From NCBI GenBank assembly GCA_037388505.1, contig JARRKC010000003.1, positions 1 through 64,000 of the forward strand: a stretch of 64,000 nucleotides of DNA. The letters are read 5' to 3'. The position numbers were made by a program, and so were the translations under genes. Source of the stretch: JARRKC01 sp037388505. Lineage in GTDB: Bacteria > Acidobacteriota > UBA6911 > RPQK01 > JAPXNP01. Below, piece after piece: positions 27,792 to 37,211 of the stretch. The notes under the pieces were generated by a model. That model saw nothing but the letters and a program-made list of their open reading frames with translations, was not told where the DNA came from and searched no databases. Position 1 is the stretch's first letter. Each line of letters starts with the position of its first letter.

Positions 27792-28901
27792 TTATGAGCT
27801 CTCCGCCAGCACTCCCGTGACGAAAATATCCTCTCCCAGCCGGCGAACCCGTACGTCGGCCAGCCTGAGGGAATCGGTCAGATGAGTGGTACCGAGGTTC
27901 CCGACCCCGCTCAGCCCGTCCGCTCCCACGAACATCGGACCGTAGAAAAGGTCAATTCGGTTTGCCATGCGAGAGGCCAACAGGGAGGTCGCTATGCGAG
28001 CGCCGCCTTCGACGAGAAGGTCCACGACGTTCCTTCGCCCAAGCTCGTCCAAGACTTCCCTCCAGTCGAGACCCGTTTCCCCCCGCGGGGCAGGAACGAG
28101 CTCGGCACGGCCGACCAGAGCCGAGCCTGACGATTCGGGAAGATCCGCCCCATGGAAAAGGATCACCGGGTCCCCGGATTCGAAGAGACGGGCCCTGGGG
28201 GGACACTGCAGTCCCGTGTCGAGGATGACTTTGGTAATTCGATTCTTCCGGCGCCATCTCACGTCGAGTGAGGGATCGTCTCGCCGCACGGTCCCAATTC
28301 CCACGAGGATTGCGTCCGCGCCGTAGCGCAGGCGGTGAACCAGGTGCCGGGCTTGCGACCCGGTAATCCACTGGGAATCTCCCGTTCGCGTTGCGATCTT
28401 CCCGTCCAGAGTCATGGCCAACTTCAGAGTGACGTAAGGGCGGCGGTGAACGATGAAGTGAAAGAAAGCCGCGTTGAGTCTGGCAGCCTCCTCCCGGCAC
28501 AAGCCGACCTCGACCTGGATGCCTCGGTCCTTCAAGTGCCGGATACCCTTTCCCTGGACGAGCGGGTTGGGATCCTCGACGGCGACCAGCACGCGGCGAA
28601 TGCCGGAACTCTCGATCCTCTCCACACACGGCGGTGTCCGACCAAAGTGAGAGCAAGGCTCGAGGGTGACATAGAGATCAGCGCCGCGAGCCCTTCGGCC
28701 CGCCCGGCGCAGCGCGATCACTTCGGCATGATCCTGCTTTGCGTAGATGTGGTAACCCTCACCCACGATCTCCCCGGATTTGACTACAATGGCGCCGACC
28801 ATGGGGTTCGGATTCGTGCGGCCATAACCTCGCGCGGCAAGGCGAAGGGCCCTCCGCATGAATCCCTCTCGGCCAGACTGATGCGGGGAAGGAAAAGCCA
28901 T
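27792..28901 (-). CDS. ribD: Bifunctional riboflavin biosynthesis deaminase/reductase
   Basis: The start is ATG 28901-28899 (MAFPSPHQSGREGFMRRALRLA), chosen over an upstream start that overlaps corC. The product has 369 residues. The N-terminal deaminase domain (1-140) has the zinc motif HAEVIAL and TLEPCSHFGRTPPC. The C-terminal reductase domain (about 150-365) has TLKLAMTLDGKIATRTGDSQWITG and LLVEGGARI. It deaminates and reduces the pyrimidine intermediate of riboflavin synthesis. No other rib gene is adjacent. It lies ten bases downstream of corC. Confidence 0.95.
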   Translation of the reverse strand: MAFPSPHQSGREGFMRRALRLAARGYGRTNPNPMVGAIVVKSGEIVGEGYHIYAKQDHAEVIALRRAGRRARGADLYVTLEPCSHFGRTPPCVERIESSGIRRVLVAVEDPNPLVQGKGIRHLKDRGIQVEVGLCREEAARLNAAFFHFIVHRRPYVTLKLAMTLDGKIATRTGDSQWITGSQARHLVHRLRYGADAILVGIGTVRRDDPSLDVRWRRKNRITKVILDTGLQCPPRARLFESGDPVILFHGADLPESSGSALVGRAELVPAPRGETGLDWREVLDELGRRNVVDLLVEGGARIATSLLASRMANRIDLFYGPMFVGADGLSGVGNLGTTHLTDSLRLADVRVRRLGEDIFVTGVLAESS

Positions 28902-28911
28902 CGTCTCGTGC

Positions 28912-30201
28912 TCAGGTGGATTCCAGGTTGCGCTGTTCAGATTCCGCGCCGGCATGGCCGGTGACGCGGACTCTCATGGTGTGGATTCTCTTCCGGTCAG
29001 CGCTCAGCACTTGGAGTGTCACTCCGTTCAACCGGATGGTCTGCCCGGGCGTCGGCACGGCCCCCAGGTTTTCGACCACCAGGCCGGAAACCGTTGCAGC
29101 TTCGTGTTCTCCGAATTCGACGCCCAGAGCTTCCTCCAGGTCGTCGATCTCGACGCCGCCGCGAACGATGTAACTCCCGTCGCCCTCGTAGACCAGATCG
29201 ACGCGATGGAACTCGTCCTCATCACGGATCTCGCCGACGATTTCTTCGAGCAGATCCTCGATCGTGACCAGCCCGGAGACCGTTCCATATTCGTTGATCA
29301 CAATAGCCATCTGATCGGCCCGCGCCTGCATCTCCTTGAGCAACTCGGAGACTCTCTTGGTTTCCGGGACGATCAGCGTCTCGGTTACGATCGGGGTGAT
29401 CGGTTCCCCCTCCCGGCCGGCGCTAAGGCGGCCAAGCAGGGCGCGCACCGAGGCGATCCCGACGATCTGATCCAGGCGCTCCCTGTATACCGGGATGCGA
29501 GAATGCTTCGTGCGCACGATCAAATCGCGGAGCTCTGCCAGGGAGGCAGCCTCCCCGATGGCCACCATCTCACTGCGGGGCGACATGATTTCTCGCACCA
29601 GGGTGCTTCCGAACTCCAGAGCGGACTGGATCAGATCGCTCTCCGTGCTCTCAAAGATGCCCTCCTCCTCGCCAACACCGAGGTAGGCCTGGATCTCTTC
29701 GTCCGTCGCCTCATCCTCCTCCGGTTCGGCCAACAGACGTTGGCGACCATCCAACCTCCGAATCACCGCCATGACCGGCCAGCCGGCCCAGTTCGCAAGC
29801 GCATATCCCCAGCGAAAGGAGGGGAGAAGACGCAGAAGAACCCTCTCCGGATCGCGATGGGTGAGGGCAAAAGGAATCAGTTGGCGGAACCCAACCACAA
29901 TGATTGCCATGACTCCGAAGGCAATCAGAGGCGAATAGGGCAGGTCGGTCTGGAGACAGATGTGCGTGACCATCACCGTGAGCACGACCAGGATCAACTG
30001 AGTCGCAAACAGCATGGGCACCAGAAACCTGCGTCGATCCAGCGAGATCTGATGGAGGAGCCGCAACCTGCCCTCCCCATGCTTCTCGGCCAGGACACGG
30101 AGGGTGAGATAGGACAGTTGACTGATGCCGCTCTCGATCGTCGAGAGGAAAGCAAGAATGAAGATCAGCAGGATTCCAAGCAGGATCTCCCAGAAGCTCA
30201 T
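28912..30201 (-). CDS. CNNM/CBS-domain membrane protein (CorC/HlyC family)
   Basis: The product has 429 residues. The N-terminal CNNM (DUF21) domain has about four membrane segments (residues 1-150). Two CBS domains follow, near VREIMSPRSEMVAIGEAASLAELRD (about 210-265) and QMAIVINEYGTVSGLVTIEDLLEEIVGEI (about 290-330). A CorC_HlyC domain ends the protein (about 345-420). Such proteins are thought to export or sense magnesium. The start overlaps the ybeY stop by ATGA, as in the common pgpH-ybeY-corC arrangement. Confidence 0.9.
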   Translation of the reverse strand: MSFWEILLGILLIFILAFLSTIESGISQLSYLTLRVLAEKHGEGRLRLLHQISLDRRRFLVPMLFATQLILVVLTVMVTHICLQTDLPYSPLIAFGVMAIIVVGFRQLIPFALTHRDPERVLLRLLPSFRWGYALANWAGWPVMAVIRRLDGRQRLLAEPEEDEATDEEIQAYLGVGEEEGIFESTESDLIQSALEFGSTLVREIMSPRSEMVAIGEAASLAELRDLIVRTKHSRIPVYRERLDQIVGIASVRALLGRLSAGREGEPITPIVTETLIVPETKRVSELLKEMQARADQMAIVINEYGTVSGLVTIEDLLEEIVGEIRDEDEFHRVDLVYEGDGSYIVRGGVEIDDLEEALGVEFGEHEAATVSGLVVENLGAVPTPGQTIRLNGVTLQVLSADRKRIHTMRVRVTGHAGAESEQRNLEST

Positions 30202-30605
30202 CTCGCGTCCAATCCAAAGTCTCGCCGGAGCTGTCGTTCGAACCGGGACATCCGGCCGCGGTCGGTTTCATGATCGTAGCCGAGAAGGTGAAGCAACCCG
30301 TGCAGACTCAATGTCTTCAGCTCTGTGTCCAGTTCGCCGCTGCTCTGGCGGCTAGCGGCCTCGGTCGAAATGAAGATGTCGCCGAGGTACGGGTCAAGCG
30401 ATCGTTCGTCTTCCGACGTGGGGAAAGACAGTACATCGGTGGCGCGGTTCTTCCCCGCAAACCTCCGGTTGAGCGTCTGCATGGCTCTGTCACTGATAAG
30501 GATCACCGAAAAACCCTGGGAGACGGCCAGCCTCGACGCAAGTCTGATGAGGAAGCCACGCAGCTCCTTCGTGGCCGCCGGCAGCTTCCGCTGCCTATTG
30601 AACAC
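30198..30605 (-). CDS. ybeY: Endoribonuclease YbeY (16S rRNA 3' maturation)
   Basis: I prefer the GTG at 30605-30603, giving MFNRQRKLPAATKELRGFL and 135 residues, because it matches the family N-terminus and overlaps pgpH by only 11 bases; a TTG at 30632 adds nine residues. The zinc site is HGLLHLLGYDHETD. The DVLSFP motif and DIFIST are also present. YbeY is a metal-dependent RNase acting in rRNA processing and ribosome quality control. It sits between pgpH and corC. Confidence 0.93.
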   Translation of the reverse strand: MFNRQRKLPAATKELRGFLIRLASRLAVSQGFSVILISDRAMQTLNRRFAGKNRATDVLSFPTSEDERSLDPYLGDIFISTEAASRQSSGELDTELKTLSLHGLLHLLGYDHETDRGRMSRFERQLRRDFGLDAR

Positions 30606-32952
30606 TCTGACTCTCGGCTTCTCGCTCTTCAACTTGCGGCTTATTGAAATTGAAACCGGGATACTCGATCCGGTGATGGTAGATCCCTGTCAAAACGCGC
30701 TCGAAAGCGCGCTCCACCTTGCTCAAGTCCTTCATGGTGATATCGCATTCGTCGAGTTGACCGTCCTGGATCGTCGCCTGAGTGACCCGGTTGATCAGAC
30801 CACGAATCTGCCCCGGCGTCGGCTCTTGCAGAGTCCGGGCTGCGGCTTCCACCTGATCGGCCAACATGAGGATGGCCGCCTCCTTGCCCTGGGGCTTGGG
30901 CCCGGGATAGCGAAAATCGTTCTCACTGACTTCGACGTTCTTGTCTGCGGCCGCCTCCTTCGCCTTGCGATAGAAGTACGTCATGACCCGCGTCCCATGA
31001 TGCTGCGGAATCAGCGCCGCCACCTTCGGTCCAAGCTTGATTTCGTCCGCAAGCGCCAGCCCGTCTTTGACGTGACTGGCCAGGATCAAGCTGGACATGC
31101 TGGGGGACAGCGTCTCATGTTTGTTGGAGGTATAAATCTGATTCTCGACGTAGTATTCCGGATGCTTGATCTTCCCAATGTCGTGGTAGTAGGCACCGAC
31201 CCGAATCAGCAATGTGTTGGCGCCGATCGCCTCGGCGCCGGATTCAGCCAAGGTCCCCACAGTGATGCTGTGGTGGTACGTCCCAGGGGCCTCCAAAGCG
31301 AGCCGCCGCAGGATCGGGCTGTTCAGATTGGACAGTTCCAGCAAACGGATATCCGTCGTCAGGCCGAAGATCGACTCCAGAGCAGGCAGAAAGAGCGTCG
31401 ATATGAGGGCCGAGAGCAAACCGCTCACGATGCCCGCCAGGCTGCGAACCAGGAAGACCACCGGGACGAATCCCTCCGAAAGCGACCACAGCTGAAAAGC
31501 AAAGGCGACGATCAGATTCACCCCGCCGATCCAGAGCCCCGCACGGATCAACGTCGAACGATCCCGATACTGACGCAGCGTATAGATAGCCGTCAGACTC
31601 CCGGCGAGGCAATAGACCGCCACGGACAGCTCACCGGTCAGGAGCCCGATGAAGGCGGACTGCACGATCGAGAAGAAGATCGTCAGATTGGCGCCGACGA
31701 GTAACATGATCAGAACGGCACCGAGGGCCAGCGGCGCAAAAAAGAAGAAGTTCCGCGGTTCCTGGAGTGCGGGAATTCGGAAACTGTAGGCGACGGTCTC
31801 GCCGAGACTCAAGAAGAGCCGATTGATCAGCAGACTCCCCATCAGGACGAGAACAAGCAGGAAGAAGTCCTTTGGATTCTTCTCCCTGATCAGGTGGAGC
31901 TGCAAATACGACCACAGGATGAAATAGAGAAACAGGACGATCAGAAAGACTCCCACGATCCGATCGATCCACCGTTCCTGCAGGCGAAGGCTGCGCAACG
32001 CAGTCAACTGGCTGAGGCTCTGCTCGGTAATCTCATCGCCCGCCCGAATGATCGTCTTTCCCTGCTTGACCTGGATCAGAACCGGATTCACTTCGGCGAG
32101 AGCCTTCTGCTCGGCTTCCCGTGTCGCCTTTTCGTCGAATTCCGTGTCCGGGACGATCCATCGCTCGAGGAAGGAGATCAGCTCCTTCTTCTCGTCTCCG
32201 GTGACCTGGGTCAGCTCGTACTCTTGCTGTCTGAGCGTATCGCGGGCCTGAGAGACATCGCGAAGCGCCATCCAGTCGTTCAGTTCCTCGGTCTCGCCGG
32301 TGACGGAATTGTGGACGACGATGCCCCGATCACGGTAGTGAATCAGAATCGCCCGGTTGAGAACGACCCCAGGCCATTTCATGGCATGATTCAAGAGCTG
32401 GACGAGCTGGTCCTCCAACCCTTCAGAAAAGCCGTACTTCATGCAGATGGCGATCGTCTGATCGTAACTGAAGCGGGGAAGCATGGCGTCGATCTTCCGC
32501 TCCAGGGGCCGGACGGAGTCCTTCGGCAGCGATTTGTCCGCTGGAATCCCTAACTGGGTCCGCTCCGCCGCGATCGTCTGCCGGGCGTCCTCGAATGCCA
32601 TGCGGATCTCGGAAGTGATCTGCTGGATGACCTGGAAATCGAAAGTGAAGACGACGGGAACCGAGCGAATCGCGGCTTCGCGTTTCTCCTGGGTGGCCTT
32701 TTGGTCGACCACGGTGAAGTCCCTTGGCGCCTCGATGGTTCGATCGGCAATGTCCCCGACCTTGTACTGGGGAATGCTCTGAAACTCGTATTGGATCAGC
32801 AGTGCAGTCGTCAGGAGGGCGATCCCTAAACCCACCAGCACGTTCTTGAGGCGCATCCCGGCAGGTAGACCGCTGTCCAATTTCCCAAGCGCGACGAAGC
32901 GCTTGGCGATATCGGTTCGCTTCTGCGATTTACCTTTGCTCTTTTCTGCCAT
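30595..32952 (-). CDS. pgpH: 7TM-HD phosphohydrolase, PgpH type (predicted c-di-AMP phosphodiesterase)
   Basis: The product has 785 residues with AGGAG just before the ATG. One membrane helix near residue 40 is followed by an extracytoplasmic 7TMR-HDED domain to about residue 320, seven membrane segments (about 325-540) and a cytoplasmic HD domain with GTYHHSITVG and YYHDIGKIKHPEYYVENQ near residue 593. Family members hydrolyse c-di-AMP. The small Ser/Gln tail overlaps ybeY. It heads the pgpH-ybeY-corC-ribD unit. Confidence 0.93.
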   Translation of the reverse strand: MAEKSKGKSQKRTDIAKRFVALGKLDSGLPAGMRLKNVLVGLGIALLTTALLIQYEFQSIPQYKVGDIADRTIEAPRDFTVVDQKATQEKREAAIRSVPVVFTFDFQVIQQITSEIRMAFEDARQTIAAERTQLGIPADKSLPKDSVRPLERKIDAMLPRFSYDQTIAICMKYGFSEGLEDQLVQLLNHAMKWPGVVLNRAILIHYRDRGIVVHNSVTGETEELNDWMALRDVSQARDTLRQQEYELTQVTGDEKKELISFLERWIVPDTEFDEKATREAEQKALAEVNPVLIQVKQGKTIIRAGDEITEQSLSQLTALRSLRLQERWIDRIVGVFLIVLFLYFILWSYLQLHLIREKNPKDFFLLVLVLMGSLLINRLFLSLGETVAYSFRIPALQEPRNFFFFAPLALGAVLIMLLVGANLTIFFSIVQSAFIGLLTGELSVAVYCLAGSLTAIYTLRQYRDRSTLIRAGLWIGGVNLIVAFAFQLWSLSEGFVPVVFLVRSLAGIVSGLLSALISTLFLPALESIFGLTTDIRLLELSNLNSPILRRLALEAPGTYHHSITVGTLAESGAEAIGANTLLIRVGAYYHDIGKIKHPEYYVENQIYTSNKHETLSPSMSSLILASHVKDGLALADEIKLGPKVAALIPQHHGTRVMTYFYRKAKEAAADKNVEVSENDFRYPGPKPQGKEAAILMLADQVEAAARTLQEPTPGQIRGLINRVTQATIQDGQLDECDITMKDLSKVERAFERVLTGIYHHRIEYPGFNFNKPQVEEREAESQSVQ

Positions 32953-33165
32953 GGGATCTCCTGCGCAGGGCCGTCTTCCGGTACGCCCTTTGCCGGAAAA
33001 GCCTGTGAAAATGGATTAGACGCGGGAGGGAAGAAATTTCGAAATCCGGATAAGCCTCATCGTGAGAAAGAGGCAGTATAGCACAATTGAATGGTGAGCT
33101 GGCCCGCATTTCAGATCAGCGGCTCGTCTGCATTGCACTCCACGGCCCCGTGACGTTTCACGAGG
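32953..33165 (-). other. Intergenic region upstream of pgpH
   Basis: These 213 bases hold no gene. A -10-like TATACT reads on the minus strand near 33079-33084, about 125 bases before the pgpH ATG, without a clear -35. No hairpin with a T-run marks the end of fabF. Confidence 0.25.
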
Positions 33166-34407
33166 CTATTCTTCGAAGCGCTTGAACAGAAGCGCGGCAT
33201 TCGTCCCACCGAACCCAAAGGAATTCGACAGAGCGTACTGAATGTGCCCGCGCCGGGCAGTGTGCGGGACATAATCCAGGTCACAATCAGGATCCGGATG
33301 ATCCAGGTTGATCGTGGGAGGGATCATCTGCTCGACCAGACAACGCACCGTGACGGCAGCTTCCAGTCCTCCTGCGGCCCCCAGCAGGTGCCCGGTCATC
33401 GACTTCGTGGAGCTGATAGCAAGCTTGTAGGCATGCTCGCCGAAGAGCGTCTTGACGGCCAGCGTTTCGATCCGATCGTTCGGCACCGTGCTGGTGCCGT
33501 GGGCGTTGATGTAATCCACATCGGCGGGCCGAATGCCCGCATCCGAGAGGGCCGAAGCCATGGCACGGAGTGCGCCGTTGCCGTCTTCCGGCGGAAGCGT
33601 AATATGAAAAGCGTCGGCGCTCGTACCATACCCGACAATCTCCGCCAGGATCCGAGCTCCGCGACGCCTGGCATGCTCGAGCTCCTCGAGCACCACTATC
33701 CCCGCACCCTCCCCGACCACGAAACCGTCCCGCTCCGCATCGAAGGGACGACTGGCTCGTTCGGGTTCTTCGTTGTGCGTCGAAAGCGCCTTCAGAGCGG
33801 AGAAACCGCCAACACCCATCGGGGTGATGGCCGCTTCGGATCCACCGGCGACCATGGCATCGGCAGCTCCGCGCTGGATGATCTTGAACGAGTCACCGAT
33901 GGCGTGGCAGCCGGCCGCACAGGCCGTGCAGGTTGCTGAATTGGGACCGGCGGCCGAGAGACGAATGGACACCTGGCCGGCGGCCTCGTTGATGATGCTT
34001 GCCGGGATGAAGAAGGGCGAGATCTTCTTCGGACCTTCGCGCAGGAATTTCTCGTGCTCGCGTTCGATGGTGCCGAATCCGCCGATCCCCGAGCCGATGA
34101 ACACACCAACTCGATCGCGATTCGAACTATCGATCTTCAGACCCGAGCTGGCGGCCGCCTGATCGCTCGCCGCCAGGGCGAAGGCGATGAACCGGTCCAT
34201 CTTGCGAGCGTTCTTTCGGTCCAGGAAGGAAAGAGGATCGAATCCCTTCACTTCGCCGGCGATTCGGGAAGAAAAATCGGACGGATCGAAATGGGTGATC
34301 AAACCGATGCCGCTGCGGCCTTCGATCAATCCCCGCCACGTCGATTCTTCATCTAGACCCAGAGGAGAGACGACACCAACTCCAGTTATTACGACACGTC
34401 GGTTCAA
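33166..34407 (-). CDS. fabF: 3-oxoacyl-ACP synthase II
   Basis: The product has 413 residues and the thiolase fold. The catalytic Cys lies in NSATCTACAAGCHAIGD, with His in INAHGTSTVPNDRIE and His in STKSMTGHLLGAAGG. It condenses malonyl-ACP with the growing acyl-ACP. It is the last gene of the yceD-rpmF-fabD-fabG-acpP-fabF unit, 20 bases after acpP. Confidence 0.96.
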   Translation of the reverse strand: MNRRVVITGVGVVSPLGLDEESTWRGLIEGRSGIGLITHFDPSDFSSRIAGEVKGFDPLSFLDRKNARKMDRFIAFALAASDQAAASSGLKIDSSNRDRVGVFIGSGIGGFGTIEREHEKFLREGPKKISPFFIPASIINEAAGQVSIRLSAAGPNSATCTACAAGCHAIGDSFKIIQRGAADAMVAGGSEAAITPMGVGGFSALKALSTHNEEPERASRPFDAERDGFVVGEGAGIVVLEELEHARRRGARILAEIVGYGTSADAFHITLPPEDGNGALRAMASALSDAGIRPADVDYINAHGTSTVPNDRIETLAVKTLFGEHAYKLAISSTKSMTGHLLGAAGGLEAAVTVRCLVEQMIPPTINLDHPDPDCDLDYVPHTARRGHIQYALSNSFGFGGTNAALLFKRFEE

Positions 34408-34427
34408 GACAGCGCAACCCCCGGGAC

Positions 34428-34667
34428 CTAGTTCTTGTGAGCGTTGATATACGCGATTGCGTCTTGAACCGTCTGGATCTTCTCTGCGTCCTCGTCCGGA
34501 ATCTCGATATCGAAGTCCTCCTCGAACTTCATAACGAGCTCGACGGTATCGAGAGAGTCAGCACCCAGATCATCGACGAAATGCGCCTCCGGAGTGACAT
34601 CCGCTTCATTCACGCCCAACTGATCTACTATGATCGCTTTGACTTTTTCTTCAACGCTAGACGCCAT
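34428..34667 (-). CDS. acpP: Acyl carrier protein
   Basis: The ATG at 34667-34665 is preceded by GGGAGGAG. The product has 79 residues. The phosphopantetheine serine is in DDLGADSLDTVELVM, flanked by typical acidic helices (EEDFDIEIPDEDAEKI). It carries acyl chains for the surrounding fab enzymes. It is placed between fabG and fabF as in most bacteria. Confidence 0.97.
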   Translation of the reverse strand: MASSVEEKVKAIIVDQLGVNEADVTPEAHFVDDLGADSLDTVELVMKFEEDFDIEIPDEDAEKIQTVQDAIAYINAHKN

Positions 34668-34688
34668 TTCTCCTCCCAAATGACGGCC

Positions 34689-35417
34689 CTACATGAGCAT
34701 GCCGCCGTTAATATTTAGCACATGGCCTGTGATATATCCAGCTTCTTTGGAAGCCAGGAATTGTACTCCAAACGCCACGTCATCAACAGTTCCGATGCGT
34801 CCCAGGGGGACCATCGACAACAACTCCTGCCTGGTCTTTTCGGCCAGTTCCTTCGTCATACTCGTATCAATGTATCCCGGAGCCACCGCGTTCACCGTGA
34901 TGTTTCGGGAAGCGACCTCCCTGGCCACCGCTTTCGTGAAACCGACTACGCCCGCCTTGCTCGTCACGTAATTGGCTTGGCCGGGGTTGCCCATCAAGCC
35001 CACCACCGAGCTGATGTTGACGATCCGACCATAGCGTTGGCGCATCATACGCGAAATCACCTCGCGAGTAACGAAAAAAACGCCATCCAGATTCGTGGCA
35101 AGCACTCTCTCCCAGTCCTCGTCTTTCATCCGGATCAGCAGCCCGTCACGGGTGATCCCCGCATTGTTGACCAGAACATCGATCCTGCCAAGCTCGTCGA
35201 CGATCTGGCCGACCACGGCTTTGACCCGCGCCGGATCCGTCACATCCAGACGAATGCCCCAGAGATTCTCACTGATTGGTTCCAGCTGATCGCCCCAGTC
35301 GGCGAAATCAGCGCAAACCACACGAGCACCGCTCTGTTGAAAGCGCTCGGCGATCGTCCGTCCGATACCTCGAGCGGCACCCGTCACCATTGCGACTTGT
35401 TCACTGAGATCGAACAT
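34689..35417 (-). CDS. fabG: 3-oxoacyl-ACP reductase
   Basis: The start is ATG 35417-35415 with GGAGG upstream, giving 242 residues. It is a classical SDR: cofactor loop TGAARGIGRTIAE, NNAGITRDGLL, catalytic Ser in NISSVVGLMG and YVTSK with Tyr and Lys, then the C-terminal NINGGMLM. It reduces 3-oxoacyl-ACP with NADPH. Its start overlaps the 3' end of fabD by 17 bases. Confidence 0.96.
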   Translation of the reverse strand: MFDLSEQVAMVTGAARGIGRTIAERFQQSGARVVCADFADWGDQLEPISENLWGIRLDVTDPARVKAVVGQIVDELGRIDVLVNNAGITRDGLLIRMKDEDWERVLATNLDGVFFVTREVISRMMRQRYGRIVNISSVVGLMGNPGQANYVTSKAGVVGFTKAVAREVASRNITVNAVAPGYIDTSMTKELAEKTRQELLSMVPLGRIGTVDDVAFGVQFLASKEAGYITGHVLNINGGMLM

Positions 35418-36324
35418 ATTCCTCCACCTGTGCGGGCTTTTCGAGGGCGATGAGACGAGCCCCCCGAACAATGCGGCGAATCAGACCGATCAAAACTCGG
35501 CCGGGGCCCACCTCGACATAGTCGGTCGCACCGTAGTCTGCCATCCACTGAACACTCTCGGTCCAGCGCACCATCGAAGCGATCTGACGGACGAGACCTT
35601 CTCTGGCATCGTCGCCGCGTGTGATCTTGCGGGCATCGAAGTTGTTCACCAACGGCACCCGGAGATCCTGGAACTCCACCTGCTCCAGGAAGGGCCGCAT
35701 CCGATCCTCGGCAGGCTTCATCAAAGCCGAGTGGAACGGAGCGCTGACCGGCAGGGGAATCACCCGTTTGGCGCCCCTCGCGGTGGCCAACTCGGTCGCG
35801 CGCTCTACCGCCTCGCTGTGGCCGGCGATGGCGACCTGTTCAGGTGCGTTCTGGTTGGCCGGCGAAACGATCTGACCCCTGGACGCTTCGGCGCAAACCT
35901 TTTCGACCGCACTGAGATCGAGACCGATGACAGCCGCCATGGCGCCGACTCCAACGGGAACCGCTGCCTGCATGCAGCGTCCACGCTCTCGCACCAGCCG
36001 CAATGCGTCGGCGAACTCGAGCGATCCTGCCGCCACCAGAGCCGAGTATTCACCCAGGCTGTGTCCCGCTACGACGTCCGGCCTCTGCCCTTCAGCCTCG
36101 AGCACACGATACACGGCAGTCGAGACGGCCAGCAGCGCCGGCTGCGTGTTCTCAGTCAGAACGAGTTGCTCGTCCGGACCCTCAAAACAAAGTCGGCTCA
36201 GCGGAAAGCCGAGAACGTCGTCGGCCTCTTCGAAGACAGCACGCGCCTCGGGCCGGGCGGAAGACAGTTCCTTCCCCATCCCGGCATATTGAGATCCTTG
36301 ACCAGGAAAAACGAAAGCTCTCAC
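35401..36324 (-). CDS. fabD: Malonyl-CoA:ACP transacylase
   Basis: The start is GTG 36324-36322 (MRAFVFPGQGSQYAGMGKEL), with only a weak ribosome site. The product has 307 residues. The nucleophile elbow is VVAGHSLGEYSALVAAG, and the catalytic His is in PVSAPFHSALM. It loads malonyl groups on ACP. It directly follows rpmF; plsX and fabH, often found in this place, are absent. Confidence 0.95.
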   Translation of the reverse strand: MRAFVFPGQGSQYAGMGKELSSARPEARAVFEEADDVLGFPLSRLCFEGPDEQLVLTENTQPALLAVSTAVYRVLEAEGQRPDVVAGHSLGEYSALVAAGSLEFADALRLVRERGRCMQAAVPVGVGAMAAVIGLDLSAVEKVCAEASRGQIVSPANQNAPEQVAIAGHSEAVERATELATARGAKRVIPLPVSAPFHSALMKPAEDRMRPFLEQVEFQDLRVPLVNNFDARKITRGDDAREGLVRQIASMVRWTESVQWMADYGATDYVEVGPGRVLIGLIRRIVRGARLIALEKPAQVEEYVRSQ

Positions 36325-36355
36325 GTTCGCAATCTTTCAATTCGCGTGGGGAAAC

Positions 36356-36538
36356 CTAGAACTCCTCGACTTCCACGACCTGTCGCCCCTTGTAGTGGCC
36401 ACAGTTCGGGCACACTCGATGGGGCATCACTTGAGATCCGCAATTGCTGCAGATCGACAGGTTCGGAGCCGTCAGAAAATCATGCGCTCTGCGCTTGCCA
36501 CGTCGGGACCTGGAGTGTCTTCTCTTTGGATTAGCCAT
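36356..36538 (-). CDS. rpmF: Ribosomal protein L32
   Basis: The product has 60 residues. A basic N-terminus (MANPKRRHSRSRRGKRRAH) is followed by a complete zinc ribbon, CSNCG then CPNCG, so this is the zinc-binding C+ form. It follows yceD by 14 bases, the standard yceD-rpmF pair that couples ribosome and fatty-acid genes. Confidence 0.96.
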   Translation of the reverse strand: MANPKRRHSRSRRGKRRAHDFLTAPNLSICSNCGSQVMPHRVCPNCGHYKGRQVVEVEEF

Positions 36539-36552
36539 GTTGGCACACCTTC

Positions 36553-37083
36553 CTAGTTCAGCTTCTTCCGATACTCGGCCAATGCGGACAGCCGAGGGTC
36601 GATCCGGTTCCGTTCACAGGAACAGGGTCCGAGTTCGAGATCGGCTCCGCACTGGTCGCAAAGCCCCTTGCAGTTTTCGCGGCAGACCGGCTTCATCGGC
36701 ACTTCCAGAACGATCTGCTCCGATATGACCGCGCTCAAATCGAATTCATCGCCGTGGTAGAAACCCACTTCCAAATCATCGTAGTTCAGCCGCAACTCCT
36801 CGCCCTCCCTGGACACGAGATCCGGCCAGTAGTCCACAAGGAAGTCCTTGTCGACGGGCTGGAAGACGGGCTTCGAACAACGACAGCAAGTCATACTCAG
36901 ACTACCACGCAAGTGTCCGGCCACCCTGACGCAGTCACCGCGCAAACTAATCACCACATGAGAAGCGATCGGACTCTCGAGGTGGAAAAGCTCGCTGTCG
37001 ACGACCAGTTCCGAGTTGGTGAAGTCCTTGTCGATCTCGAGCGGTTCATCGTTCAGCCTGAACTCCCGCAAATCAATGATCAT
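36553..37083 (-). CDS. yceD: DUF177/YceD family protein
   Basis: The product has 176 residues. The family is found upstream of rpmF and is implicated in 23S rRNA or large-subunit maturation. Visible are a CCRCSKP segment in the middle and the C-terminal Cys-rich motif CRENCKGLCDQCG with CSCER, the DUF177 hallmark, which may bind zinc. It is the first gene of the fatty-acid block and has a good promoter upstream. Confidence 0.92.
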   Translation of the reverse strand: MIIDLREFRLNDEPLEIDKDFTNSELVVDSELFHLESPIASHVVISLRGDCVRVAGHLRGSLSMTCCRCSKPVFQPVDKDFLVDYWPDLVSREGEELRLNYDDLEVGFYHGDEFDLSAVISEQIVLEVPMKPVCRENCKGLCDQCGADLELGPCSCERNRIDPRLSALAEYRKKLN

Positions 37084-37131
37084 CGCTCAATTCCGCCATC
37101 AAAAAGCACAGGCCCTAAAAAAGCCTGACAA

Positions 37132-37159
37132 TCTATACTACAGATCTTTCGCTTGTCAA
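37132..37159 (-). promoter_or_regulatory. Promoter of the yceD-rpmF-fab operon
   Basis: On the minus strand TTGACA (37159-37154), 16 bp, TATAGA (37137-37132). The perfect -35 and good -10 lie about 50 bases before the yceD ATG. In the 128-base gap to dgt I see nothing else. Confidence 0.6.
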
Positions 37160-37211
37160 TCATGACTGAGAGGGGCCACCGCGATCTCGCCTCGGAGTCT
37201 GCCCTCAGCGA

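Noticed and set aside
27454..27885. Protein made of 13-residue repeats in several frames of the minisatellite
   Set aside because: Open in multiple frames on both strands simply because the unit lacks stops. No ribosome site or signal sequence.
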